64,000 bases of DNA. Source: Austropuccinia psidii. Lineage: Eukaryota; Basidiomycota; Pucciniomycetes; Pucciniales; Sphaerophragmiaceae. The stretch spans positions 10,225,105 to 10,289,104 of the forward strand of contig JALGQZ010000013.1 of NCBI GenBank assembly GCA_023105745.1, read 5' to 3'. Positions 46,033 to 57,911 of this stretch are shown piece after piece; positions within the stretch are counted from its first letter, which is position 1; each line of letters opens with the position of its first letter. Both the position numbers and the translations under genes were made by a program. The notes under the pieces were generated by a model. The model saw nothing but the letters and a program-made list of their open reading frames with translations. It was not told the DNA's origin and made no database searches.

Positions 46033-46074
46033 ACGTGAAGTCAATCGCCGACGATTGACACGAGATTCGCCCTG
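46033..46074 (-). repeat. Element T right terminal inverted repeat (42 bp)
   Basis: Reverse complement starts CAGGGCGAATCTCGTG and ends GACTTCACGT. It pairs with 25008-25049 with one mismatch. Confidence 0.92.
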
Positions 46075-46161
46075 GTGACTGTTGGGTGTATTGGGCTTGA
46101 AAGTTTTGCTTAGTTTATCTTTCTTGATAAATGGTTTTTTTGGATGTTTTATGTCCAATTT
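46075..46161 (-). pseudogene. E0 gag fragment between T and D
   Basis: The minus strand reads a basic gag linker (KHPKKPFIKKDKLSKTF, KPNTPN). Such linkers precede the zinc knuckle in this family, and the knuckle itself is at 24955-25000 on the far side of T. This supports E0 as the host of T. Confidence 0.65.
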
Positions 46162-49100
46162 TGTAAGATGTGTCTATGAAACTGTTGATAATATTACTAT
46201 TAATCAGAAGTACTATGACTGTTCTTATGGAATATAATAATAAAAACTATTATAACCACAATTAAATAATTAAAAAAATCTTTCTTTTACGTTGTGGGAA
46301 CTCCTCTGCGTGTGGGATAAAATGAGGCAGTACCTGGAAGGGGAAATTACAAGAAAACAGTTTTGAATTGCTGTTTGAGACTTGTAACCCTTGCTCTTCT
46401 TGTGTGCTAGAATAATCTAGACTGCCCTTCCTAATATGCTAAGTTATCTTTACTGAGTTCACCAAATCAATTTTATTATTGATAGTGGCTTGATCAGAAA
46501 ATATTAGACTCAACAATCTCTAATCAGACTTTGCTCTACTCAAAACAATGGTTATTTAAAACCTTAACAAATAAATTCTTTTTAAAACTTTCAGCAGGCT
46601 GAGTGGATTCCACTAGATGATAGTACAACAATATATAAAATAATATAATGACCAAAATAAATAAATAAAAACAGGAAACACTATCTTCTAATACAAAATC
46701 ACAAAATATTCTTTTCTTGATAGCTCTTGGATAAATATAGAAACTAATAGCTAGGATAACAGCAATATTCAATTATCTGAAATAATAAACTTGAAAAGGA
46801 TAAAAATATATTTCAAGCCCCTTTTGATGTGATGGATGGGATAATACTTTAATAATTGTTAATAATTGAGTATAATATGGGTAGTTTAATGTTATGTTTT
46901 GTGTTTTGATTTAATAATAGATTATATGATCTCTTCTGGTTTTTTTTTGATAATGATACTAGCTGATTGCTTTAGGTTTAATATTAATCTTAACTAAAAA
47001 CTAAAGTATTTAATTTTATTTTGTTCCTTGATTATAATTTATTAGGGATTACCCAATAAATACAAATCCACTTTTAATTTAAAAGTAGTAAAATTACTTT
47101 GGTTGTGCAGGTTTGTTTTAAAACAAGCAAAATTACTCTCTTTGAGGAAGTTTTCAACAAAAACTAGCCCAAAACTAATTATAATGGTTAGGTTTTATTT
47201 TAAAGCCTACAAAGTTACTTTGGTTTGATGGTTTTATTTTAAAACTCTCTAAAAATTACTTTTAAGGATTTAAACACTAAACTCCAGAGACGCCTTGCTC
47301 ATGAGCTTCAAGCTTTAATATCCTAATTAAATAAGGCACTAGTCTACCTGCTAGTAAGGGATGAGTTAAAGTCTTTTCACACTATTGGCTCTCTTGATCT
47401 ATGTTAACAACGAACCTCAGCTACTAGGCTTAATTTATCAAAATTTCTAGTATACCTCCTAGAAGAGGGATCAGAAAAAAAAATTCAATTTACAATTTCT
47501 AGATGGGGAAAAGGGAAAAAGTGGGAGAGAGGGCCTCTATTTATAGCCGTGAGGCCCTCCATAGGAGTGCAAAAAAGAGGGGACTTAGAAATTTTCAGCC
47601 TCTGGTGGCTGTGCAAAGCTGTGCAAACTATTCACATGACACGTTTGTGACATGTGGCTGTGAAATACAGTCAAACCTTCATTTCTGACCCTGGAACCCT
47701 TATCTCCATGTATTACTCAATTGATTACTAATCTGTCAGCTGATTTTACTGGATTATAGTTTTTGGGCCTTTGAGGGCTGACTTGTGGGTTAGGTTTCAC
47801 CTTTTTATGAAAATTCACATAGGACTGATTACCTGTATTCTTCCTGAAAATTCCTAATTCTTCTCAAATCTTCCCAAAACTTCCTAAATATTCTTCAAAC
47901 TTCCTAAAACTTCTTGAAACTTCCTAAAACTTCTTAAAACTTCTAGAAATTTTATTTTCCCAAATTTCCCAATTTTTAGAATGTTGCCACTGTGACTTGA
48001 ACCCATAGCATTTCCAGATCTCAGCTTCAGAGACCCTCCTTACCAACGCTTCCAGTTGACCTTTCCTGAGATTCTCAAAATAGTGACCCCATTCACATGT
48101 CCCATTCCTTTTCTCTTCAAAAATATTTTTCAAACTTACTAGCCTTGCATAATTTCCTTAAAAGAGGAGCACTATGCAAGACTAATAGATAAAGACAAAA
48201 TAAAAAAACTAATACATACCATATCCCTTCTAACATCCAGTTCCACTCTTCATTTCTGCAGCTTCAATGAGAAATTTGGGGGTTACAATAACAGAAAAGT
48301 TGATGTAATATGGCCTTTCCAATTCAGAAATAAATTATTTCAGTCTTAAATAATTAATCATTCAATTATCTAAAGGAACTCAATGATGCTTATCCCCTCT
48401 TTGGGTGGTTCATAACAGCAAAAATACATGAAATTTCCCAAAATTGATACTTCAAAAGTGTTTTGTCCCACACCTTTATTCTTCTATGTCCCCTATGATG
48501 TCTACAACTCTGCTCTTTATTAATTGGCATCCTCATTGTGACTCTGATTATATTAATCACCCAATTGCTTGTATTTAAGCATACTAAAAAAATATATTAA
48601 AAAATTATTTACACAGAAAATTGAAAAATGTCTTTGATTTGGGTACTGTCCATCACAATTATGTGTTGGATAGTGCAGTGGGGTGACACTGGAAGAGCAA
48701 ACCTGTGGTCAATTTCGCTTAATGAATATATCATTTGTGTTATTCCATGTTTATTTTACTGTTATTTTCCCTCAAGGGTGATTTCATACTATTGATAAAC
48801 TCTTTTATATAAATAATTACCATAAAAATAAAAAATTTATTCAGCTGAACTTTCATGGTATACCACAACGTGTTATAGAGTACTAGTGATTATAACAGTA
48901 AGCAGTAATTTTCTACTAGAATCAATTACAAGAAAAATTTCATAATAAAAACTTCTGTTATTAAAATAATTAAGATTATTTTAATATATAATTATCTTTT
49001 ACAAGGATAATTATAAAGATAATTCTTGAAGAAAACTATTACTAGAGAAAAACTTCAAGAAGTAAGATAAATCACTCACTATTAATCTAATGAACCTTTT

Positions 49101-50654
49101 AGAAGATGATAGTAGAGATATTTGATGTGGAATTGTGGATTTAATGGATCACAATAGGTTTTATAACAATATTACAAAATATATAGTTGATGTCTATTAT
49201 TTCACGTCTTTCTGATTGACTTATAAAAGAATAAAACACTTAGGAAATATTTTTAACTAATACTTACTTGTTTGTAATAAAGGTATAATATAATAATGTG
49301 ATTATCTGGAAAAAACAGCAAGAGAAGGCCTCTGTTAAGTCTAAGAAAGCTCACAGAGGCATTCCATGGAGCAAACTGAAAAACCAGTGGGTGAGAAAAA
49401 AAACCTTTTTGGATTATTGATTGCATAATCTTTTGTCACGTAAGATTATCATAATTGCTTAATTGAGGCTTTTACGTGACTACCAACCCATTTATGGTTA
49501 AGAATAAAAGGAGTAACAACTTTAAATCTTCTTTTATTCCAAAATAATCATTGATTTCCCAAATTTATCAATGTTATTGGAAATTTCATCACAGAATGTA
49601 TTTTCTGTAAATTTTTAAAGATTCTGTGTTTCACATGGAATCCTCAATAATGGACTGTAAGTAAACCTTTTAATTTTACATATAAAAGTATAATTCTTTT
49701 TTGTTTCTATATTAATTATACAATCTTTAATTTGTACCAAATGTTTCAGAAAGATTCATAAAGAATTGTATTTTTAATGAATTTTTGAATTTTTTACCTC
49801 ATTTCTACATAGAATTGCAAATAGCAGTATATGCCTAGTTGCTATGAGGTAAATCAAAGGAGACTAGTCCAAAAGGGTTTTACTTGCTCCTTTAGGGTTT
49901 ATCCATGGTAAGACATAAAGAATTGAAATGGTTACAGGAGTATAAGTTTCTCTTTACCTCCTTGGCACGTCAAAATAGCAGGTTATTTGCTATTTTCTTA
50001 TGATTCACTGAAATTGTAACATGGTAACCAAGTTCCCACAAGGTTTTAGTTTACTAATTGGGCCAAGATCAGCCATGCATCCAAGCTTTGGAGCTTTCCA
50101 TGCCTCAGAGGCCTCAGATGTTGGGTACCCTGGCTCTCTTTGATGTCTTTTGTCCTCCTTCCTTATTTTTTTATGTCAAAATAGAAATTTAAGATTAAAG
50201 TAAGATATCCACTATGTGTGTACCAAAGGTGCATGTAAGAATACCATACTATTAGGTGCCCAAAACATTAATAACACTAGTTTTAGTTTGTATGCAACAT
50301 GGGCTTTCTCACATTCCATTTATTTTAGCATGAAATAGAGAAAAAAAATTTCACGGATCTTTTATGTGGTATTGATGATGTTGTATTGAAATATTTTGCA
50401 TATTACCACCTCAAAGAGTTTATTTGAGATTACTCACTCTATGGAGGTACCCTAGATGAACCTTTGTGTAGAATCCAAATCTGGCCTTAAATCCATGGAT
50501 TTACTTACTCAATAAAAAGTTATTCATCTTTTCTGAGATCAAAAATGATTAATTTTGAATATATGCATGACTTATGGGTTATGTATGGTTCAGAATTTCT
50601 TTTTAAGATAATTTTTCCCTATTTGGGTATGTAAAGTATACCTCAAGGCTCACA
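46162..50654 (-). repeat. Element D LTR, interrupted by X
   Basis: 46162-46292 and 48872-50654 together align with solo LTR S1 (22691-24593). It has the same ends, and divergence is moderate. There is no coding content. Confidence 0.88.
46293..48867. mobile_element. Insertion X in D's LTR (solo-LTR-like, 2575 bp)
   Basis: Comparison with S1 shows an extra segment here. It begins TGTGGGAACTCC, ends TATACCACA, and is flanked by acgt (46289-46292 and 48868-48871). The TG..CA ends and short duplication suggest an LTR of another family, but no second copy is in the window. Near 47840-47960 it has a run of CTTCCTAAAA-like repeats. I find no gene; 47503-47688 is a weak frame. Confidence 0.65.
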
Positions 50655-50796
50655 TTCCCTCCCACCAAAAAGAAAACTGTACTACAATTCCATGAATGGT
50701 ATAAAGAAGAAAAAGGCGCCAAAGGGGTTAATGTCCACTTCCCAACCTCTTTAAATTACTCATATTAAGTAATTTAAAGCACATTTATAGACATAT

Positions 50797-53700
50797 TCAG
50801 GCTTGTGGTCTTCTTTCATGTCTAAATCTTGTTAAGAGTTTATCTGAGTCAGGTATTTCTGATTCTGCCCGCCATTCATCTTCATGTACTGGATTTCTAT
50901 ATCTGACAAGATATTCTCTTTGATTTTTACACCTAAGTATCCTTTGTTTAATGACTTTCTTTATCTTCTTGTCTTCATTCTGTTCCACTTGTGGTACAGT
51001 CAAAGCAGTTAGGTTCCTTAAACGAAACAATTATTTGTCAGTTGGTTGATGAGGTTTGATCAGACCCACTGGAAAGGTGGGGCATTTATTTTCCAATTCA
51101 CCACTTAATTCCACTTGAAATGAATTGGTTCCATTTAAGGCAACAATAACAAAAGGTCCTACATAAGAATCTTTAAGTTTCTTTGGGCCTTTGATATTAT
51201 TAAAATTCAAGGTTGAAACTAGAACTAAGTCCCCTACTTTGAAGTCTGGTACTTTGTGACTCTTGTCCAACTTCTGTTTAGCATATTCAAAAGCATCATT
51301 TGTACTTTTTTTTGCATGATTTTTCCCTTTATCAAGCATTACTTGGAAGCTGGAAGCTGTAGGATGAATGTCAATCAAGACTTTCCTCAATGTATCTTCT
51401 GGGAGTCTTGGATTCCATCCTTTCTCTAACATAGCAGGAGTTTGACCTGTGGAAGAATGAACTGATGTCTTATATGCCAATTCTAATGCAGGTATAAGAG
51501 TGCACCAGTCATGGGTAAAGACATATGATTCTTTGAATTCTAATCCATAAGCACAAAACCTCCTGATCATGTCTTCCAAAGTTTGGATCATTCTGTCTGC
51601 TAGTCTATCTGTTTGAGTGTGATATGCTGTGGTGAATGATAAATTAGTCCCAAACAATCTATGAATATGGGTCCAAAATGCAGATGTTAACTTGGGATCT
51701 CTGTCACTTATGATATTCTTAAATAATCCTGTATGAGAAATAGCTCTACGTCATAGGACAAGAGCTGTATCCATAGCTGTGTCATCTTTATTACATGGTA
51801 AGAATATGGTAGTCTTGCTATATCTTTCTACAATGACTAAACAAGCATTATAACCTTTGTCACCACTTGGAGGAAGTACTGTGACCCAATCCATGTGAAC
51901 ATTTTCCCAAGATGATTTTGGCTCTTGAGTATGGATCATAAGTCCAAATTTCTTGCCTGTACTCCTGTTTGCTTTTTGGCATCTGTCACAGGAATGGCAA
52001 TGTTCAATGGTCTCTTTTCTGCAAGATGGACACCATGCACAGTTCTCTACTTTTTCAAGTGTTCTGTCCTCTGACAGGTGTCCAGAGTAGATTCTATCAT
52101 AGCATTCATGAAGAATGGTACTGTTAAGCATTCTGCTACACAATGTAATCACACAAGAATGTTTGGTTCTGTGGTGAATTATTCCAACAAACAAGTGAAA
52201 TCTTCCTTCAGAATAGGAATTTTTCCAAACTTCATCCCGTGCATTGAGTAAAGATGTATCTTTTCAGTCTTTATCTAAGAAGGGAGTCAAGATATGGCAA
52301 TGCTTCTCTTGCTTATAAGATTCTCTGACTTCTTCAAAGAATTCAGTCCCAATATCAGTTGTGTTAATTCCTTCAATTGGATTCTGTGGTTCTGCTTCCA
52401 AAAGTACATACACCGGGTTATCAGGAGTATTGGCTAATGCCCATCTGCTAAGTCCATCAGCATTCTTGTGAATTCTTCCTGATTTATGAACTATAGTAAT
52501 GGTTCCTCTACATTCATGAATGGCTATTTGCCATCTCAACATATGTCTGTTGGGAGTTTTCATGTTAAGAAGTGATTTCACGGCATTACTGTCATTTATC
52601 ACTTCAGAACCACCACAATCAAGATAATAGTGTAATTTCTCAAGTGCCCATACCAAACATAAGCACTCCATTTGGCTTGCACCATATCTTGCTTCTGTTG
52701 GTTTGATTTGTCTTGAGATATAACAAACTGGTCCTTCTGTAGGTTTGTCATCAATAATTTGGCTTGATGTAGGGCTGCCCCTAATCCATCTCCACATGCA
52801 TCAAGGTACAATTTAAAAGGTATATTCCAGTCAGGCATGATTAGTAAAGGTGCTTCTGTAAGAGCTTTCCTTATCTTCTCATAAGCTTTAATTCTCTCCT
52901 GTGTAATCTCAAATACTGTTTGTTGATCACAGATTCTATAGAGTGACTTGGCTAGAATGGAAATGTATTTCAAGTGTTGCCTATAATAACTGGAAAATCC
53001 TCGAAAAGTCATCATTTCTTCCTTATTCAGAGGTATTGGTTTAAGTAGCACTGCTGCCACCTTATTTTTGTCAATACCCAAGCTTATACCAGAAAGAATA
53101 TGTCCTAATGCTTTGAGTCCTTCAAAACCAAAATTGCATTTCTTGAGTGAAATCTTCATATTCACTTCTGCAACTTTGTTAAGTACTCTTTCAAGTCTTA
53201 CAAGGTTCAAAGACCATGAATCAGACCATATGATGATATAATCAATATAAATTATAAGCCATTATTCAGATCACTCTGTCGGGAAGATAGTATTCATCAT
53301 TCTTTGATAATGAGATGGTGCATTTTTAATACCAAATGGCATTCTAAGATACTCATAAATACCACAGTGAGTTATAATTCTAAGTAATTTCTTAGCTTTA
53401 GGCATCAAAGCATTTTGGTAAAAGCCTTTCAATGCATCCATTGATGTTATATACTTGTCTTTAGACAATTGGGTCAAGGTTTCTTGAATTCTAGGAATTG
53501 GATACCTATCTGGAACTGTGTAGGTATTCAATGCTCTAAAATCTCCAACCATCTTTGATTTATCATTATGCCAAGCAATAATAACAGGTGTTGTCACTCA
53601 ACTTCTTCATTATGGCCTACTTTCCTTAGTACACCAAGTTGGATCAACTCTTGGATATGTTTTTCCAAGGCTTCTCTAGCCCTGGGACTGGATGGATAAG

Positions 53701-54474
53701 ATGGTCTTCTAAGTACTGGAGGATATGGCCTGTCAATACTAAGAGTAATATCAACTTCATGTCCTTTTATAGCATCTAATGGCTCATTATCAGAGGCAGA
53801 TGCATTCTTATATGTGTATAACACATCAATAAGTTCATGTCTCATCTTTGGTAACAATGATGGATTAATTTGTGCTTAAACAAGTTAATTAGCCACAAAT
53901 ACTTCTTTATGAGTATCTTTTTTAGAAGATAATATTGATATTTGTTTTGGCATATTGGAAAAAGCAAATTTTTTTCTCTTGTTTTCTCCAATTGTTAAAT
54001 ATCTGTCTTTATGTTTATTTATGTCAATACCATAAATATTCAAGGAATCATTTCCAAGAAGGATGTGTTGAGATGTCCAATTGTCTATTATTACAATCTC
54101 ATTCTTCATTTTAACACTTCCTGCTGGGTGTGGAAATACAATATTAGTGTGCAAGATACCCAAAGGGTACATATTACTACTGGCACTACTAAATTGTACA
54201 CCCTCTATTGGTAATAGATGATTTTTCCATCCAAGGACTAGGGTTTGAATATAATTTTTATCTACACAACTACAAAATGCCCCTGTATCCAAATTCACTT
54301 TGGCTTCAATATCATTCATCAGAATTGATGTGATACAAGATGCTCCAGCAGTGTATCCTTTGCCTCTAGCAGGTTTGGTTTTGCACATTCTGGCATCTTG
54401 GATATTGATCAGGTTATGACAGTCCTCACCATACTTTGGCAAGTGAGTATGGACTTCTGTAACCTCAAAGAAAG
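50797..54474 (-). pseudogene. Element D pol, heavily decayed
   Basis: Right to left on the minus strand: protease VNLDTGAFCS (about 54290), RT, RNase H, integrase, GPF module and chromodomain (EYLVRYRNPVHEDEW, 50797-51030). Stops lie in frame near 53885, 53876, 53271, 53262, 52264, 51751 and 51031; frames shift near 53594 and 52780. RT has YIDY instead of YIDD (about 53236-53250). Integrase has DRLADRM where relatives have DGLAERM, so the catalytic Glu is Asp. MDWVTVLPP and SDRDPK are kept. C cuts it at 54474. Confidence 0.88.
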
Positions 54475-55979
54475 TGTCAGCCTGTGACTCAAAACAGAGC
54501 ACTAGAATGACATCCAACATACCATAAATAATGGTATGACAAGTATTGAACAAACATAGTCAATACAGGTAATAAATAAGAGAAAACAATCCTCTTAAAT
54601 TAAACACCAACCTTATCCAAACAGAATAAGGAAACCTAGAGGAGAATAAACAGGTCAAAACCCTTATTTTCACCTCTCATCTAACTTATGCATATTTAAG
54701 TTATTATATACCAAAATGGTATTTTTCTTAAAGCTCACATAGAGAGCTAAACAATGATATCATCCATGTTGTGTAACACCACTACAACTGGAGATACCAT
54801 ATGACCTTTATTTCAAAACCAAGACCCCCCTGAAAGTCAAAGAGGGCTTGTACAAAACTGTACAACAGCATACCCAAATTAAATATATAAACAAGAGCTT
54901 TAATTTGAGATACATTAGACCTCTGTATCTCTTAAATTGACTGAGGGGTCTTGGTTCAAAGTTTTAACAACCAGAAATACAGATATTCTGAAAACAAGAA
55001 AGTAAACAAACCCCTGTATCTTTGGCATACACTCATACAAATGTACAGTGTAATATACCAAAATGTAGAGCTAATGAAGCGCTACAAAACTGTATCATAA
55101 GAATACAGATATCTTCCAAATTGAAGAAGATATCTGGCATGGAAGTTTTTGAAGCCTCATACTGATGTACAAAAATATATCCAAAAACTTAAAACCCTTA
55201 TAACTTTTGCTATTTAAAATAAGGGTAAACATGAAGCATACCAAATTAAAGAGCTCATTAAGCCCTTCAACGTTGTGCTCTTGGTTTCTTGATATCTCTA
55301 AAACTGACTAAGATATCTTGGTTGGAAGTATTTTGACCAATACTGGCCTGTACCAAACCTGTACCAACCAGTACTGTCTTGATACTCAAAATAATGGTTG
55401 TTCAAAGCTTAAACCCGCCCAGAATGACTAGTATTGATCATACAGACACCAGAACAACGTCATCCAAGTGCTGACCTGGCAGGTGAAAAGTTTTTTCACC
55501 CTGTATTGATCCAGAATGATCATTTGTGGTTCCAAAACCACAATTCTGCCTCTACTGACGTCAGAATTGAGGATCCAGAACCACAGACTGACCATTGGAG
55601 TGAAAATTTTCACTCCTCTGACGTGTGAAGAGTTAATAACTCTTGACAGTCTTGAAAGATATAAAAAGAAGGGGTTTTTTCCTTCAAAAACCCATCATCG
55701 TATCTTACTTTACCTATATTCTTATGTGACAAGACTGTTATCCATCAGTAGTGTCCTTAGAATTTTTAAAGATATAATTAGAATATAATTATTGTAGTTT
55801 TTCTTCACAGTCAAAGATATTAGAGCATTGCAACCCAGGTCCTCAATAGACTCATCACCACTGTTACCACGTAGCAGTAGGACCTCAAGATTTAATTTCT
55901 TATTTGTTTTTGACGTGTCACAGTCATAATACTAGCTTGTATTTACATTTTATAGCTACTATATAGACTCACCCTGACA
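54475..55979 (+). repeat. Element C 5' LTR
   Basis: 1505 bp, TGTCAGCC...CTGACA, a direct repeat of 63083 onward. Its start resembles the B LTR (TGTCAACCTGTGACTC). Confidence 0.92.
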
Positions 55980-56823
55980 TTTTGGGGGCCTGGCCGTGGT
56001 TTTTCAACCTTATTGGACGTGTTTTGAACTGAATTAGGCGTAAAATTCAGCTATTTACAAGGTATTTTACTAAAAGTGAGTAAAATTTCTAATTTATTTT
56101 ATATTATTATCATTTTATTAGTATCATATATTACATATACAAATTTTTTCCTCCAAAAATATATATTACAAAATATTTTTGTTGAGAGTAGGAGTACAAA
56201 TCCTCCTTTTTATTATATTGCAATAATTTCCACGAAATTTAATAATAATACAACAGTATTATTTAAATTTCAATATAAGTAATAATATACAAACAGTATA
56301 TTATTTATTTTACTATTATTTTTCACCAAAGTGCGTGAAAATTAATATAGAAACATTTATTAATAAATAATTAATAAATATTAAATAATAAAATAATTTT
56401 TTATTATTTATAAGGAATATCTTAATTAAATATTTCCTTTAAAACAAGATATCACTCAAATTGACGTGAAAACTTGTAATTAATTGATATTTGAATCAAA
56501 TATCAAGTGTTATAATAAGTATTATTTATAATATTTATAATAACAAATCAAATTTATTATAATTTAATAAATTTGACGTGTTTATATAAAAACACAATAA
56601 TATCCAAGTGAATCATTCACAAAACACTTGGATATTACAGTTTTCATTTATAAAACATAAGTGAAAAATTCAAAAACTGTTATTTTTCAATAAAAACATA
56701 TAAAAATAATAAAAAAAACATAAAATACTTGAAAATTTCGAAAAATAACAGTAGAATTGAATATAATCATTTTGTTTTATCATAAAATACTGATATACAA
56801 TCTGAAATATCTTTTCTGAATAG
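55980..56823 (+). promoter_or_regulatory. Element C leader with post-LTR motif and possible 5' intron
   Basis: Opens TTTTGGGGGCCTGGCCGTGG as in B. A GTGAGT donor at 56076 after base A and an acceptor CTGAATAG ending at 56823 would again join A to TGGAAAAA. It is AT-rich and non-coding; the frame at 56076-56282 is not supported. Confidence 0.4.
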
Positions 56824-57911
56824 TGGAAAAATACTACATTCCATTAGAAACCCAGTCACAAGGAAATCCATCTGTGACAGCCTCAGAGGACAGAGAGGTG
56901 CTGCCAAAAACCAAGGGCAAGCAGAAAAGACACAGTGAAGTGACAATCAACACAGAAGATTGGACACCAATAGCCGTTCCAAGGGCCAAAAAACCCAGAA
57001 AAGCTCCAACAAAGCCAGTTGGATCACCAAAACAGATTGAGAAACAGAAAATCACTGTTGTCAACCCAGTTGTAAACTCTAAAGGCAAATTGCCAAAGAG
57101 TATAGATCATAAATTTGTACAAGGGCCTGCTAAAGGTGAATAAACCTTGAAAAATACAACATTTTTTATTGTCTGTCATTTTTTAACATTGTTAACATGA
57201 CACCTCCACTTCTTAGAGATCTTGGATTCCCAAGAAATCAACCAGAACACTGGCCAAGAAGACACAGAGGAAGAAGAACTGGAGCAAATGACCAGAAAAG
57301 GACTTACCATCAGGGAACTCCTACCCAAGGTCTTATTCCAAATCAAATTCAACCCAGAAGTCCAACCAGGAGATTGGACAGATGCAGAACAGGTCCTCCA
57401 AATACACAAACTCCTGAGAGACCTCTTCACATGGAGCATGGACAACAAAATGTTCACTATGGCAGCATCATGGGCAGAAGTGGGGATAACAACCCAGAAG
57501 ATCTGTCTCAAGCAAATGGCTTGGATGGAACTTATGACAGAAATGCAAGGTTGGAATCCCAACAAGAATTTCAAACTCTTAGAAGAAAGAGCAACCAGAA
57601 TCAAAGAGAACCAGGCAGCCATACAAGCCATAGAGAGATCTTGGCACAAGGAAGAGCCCAGTCAGATTCAGGTACCCCCAGAAATGGAAGGAGAAGTCCC
57701 ATCTTCCCCACAACAATCCAGCAGTTCCAGGCCCTACAAGCCAAAGGAAACTTCATCCAAGGCTCCCCAACCCTTCCAGGTAGTTTCCAACAGGAGAAGA
57801 GGAGCCCAAGGGAAAAACAAAACTTCTTTCAACCAGAGGAAGAAGGAAGCAGACCCATTGATGAAAAAGCTGATGGACTTAGTCCAAGAAGTACACAAAA
57901 GCAAGAAATAG
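56824..57911 (+). CDS. Element C ORF1 (spliced upstream protein)
   Basis: 56824-57135 joined to 57217-57911 (81-nt GT..AG intron); with the A|TG start, 335 residues. The blocks match B ORF1: [28 protein letters not shown] at the exon end, then AEQVLQIHKLLRDLF, WSMDNKMF, QKICLKQM, GWNPNKNF, RIKENQAAIQAIE, and a basic tail ending DLVQEVHKSKK. It stays fully open, although gag-pol of the same element has many stops. It overlaps ORF2 in the same relative frame as in B. Function unknown. Confidence 0.7.

Larger units (their letters stand above)
25008..46074. mobile_element. Element T: 21-kb TIR transposon with tnp2, TET/JBP, SNF2 and Zn2Cys6 genes
   Basis: The two ends are 42-bp inverted repeats with one mismatch, each next to E0 sequence on its outer side. 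The interior (21,067 bp) is more GC-rich than the flanking retroelements and has no Gypsy sequence. It contains six gene models, three tandem-repeat arrays, five 24-bp palindromes and GTCA-rich subterminal zones. The transposase is of the tnp2 (CACTA/EnSpm, CMC) type. I could not find a target duplication: the flanks are ...actcat and gtgact.... The element is probably not autonomous now because tnp2 has an in-frame stop and the first gene is broken, but four other genes remain open after splicing. Confidence 0.85.

Noticed and set aside
25008..46074. Starship-type giant element
   Set aside because: No tyrosine-recombinase captain gene is seen at either end; the element has terminal inverted repeats and a tnp2-type transposase.
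45865..46158. 97-codon minus-strand gene spanning the T right end
   Set aside because: It is a chance fusion of the E0 gag linker with the T terminal repeat.
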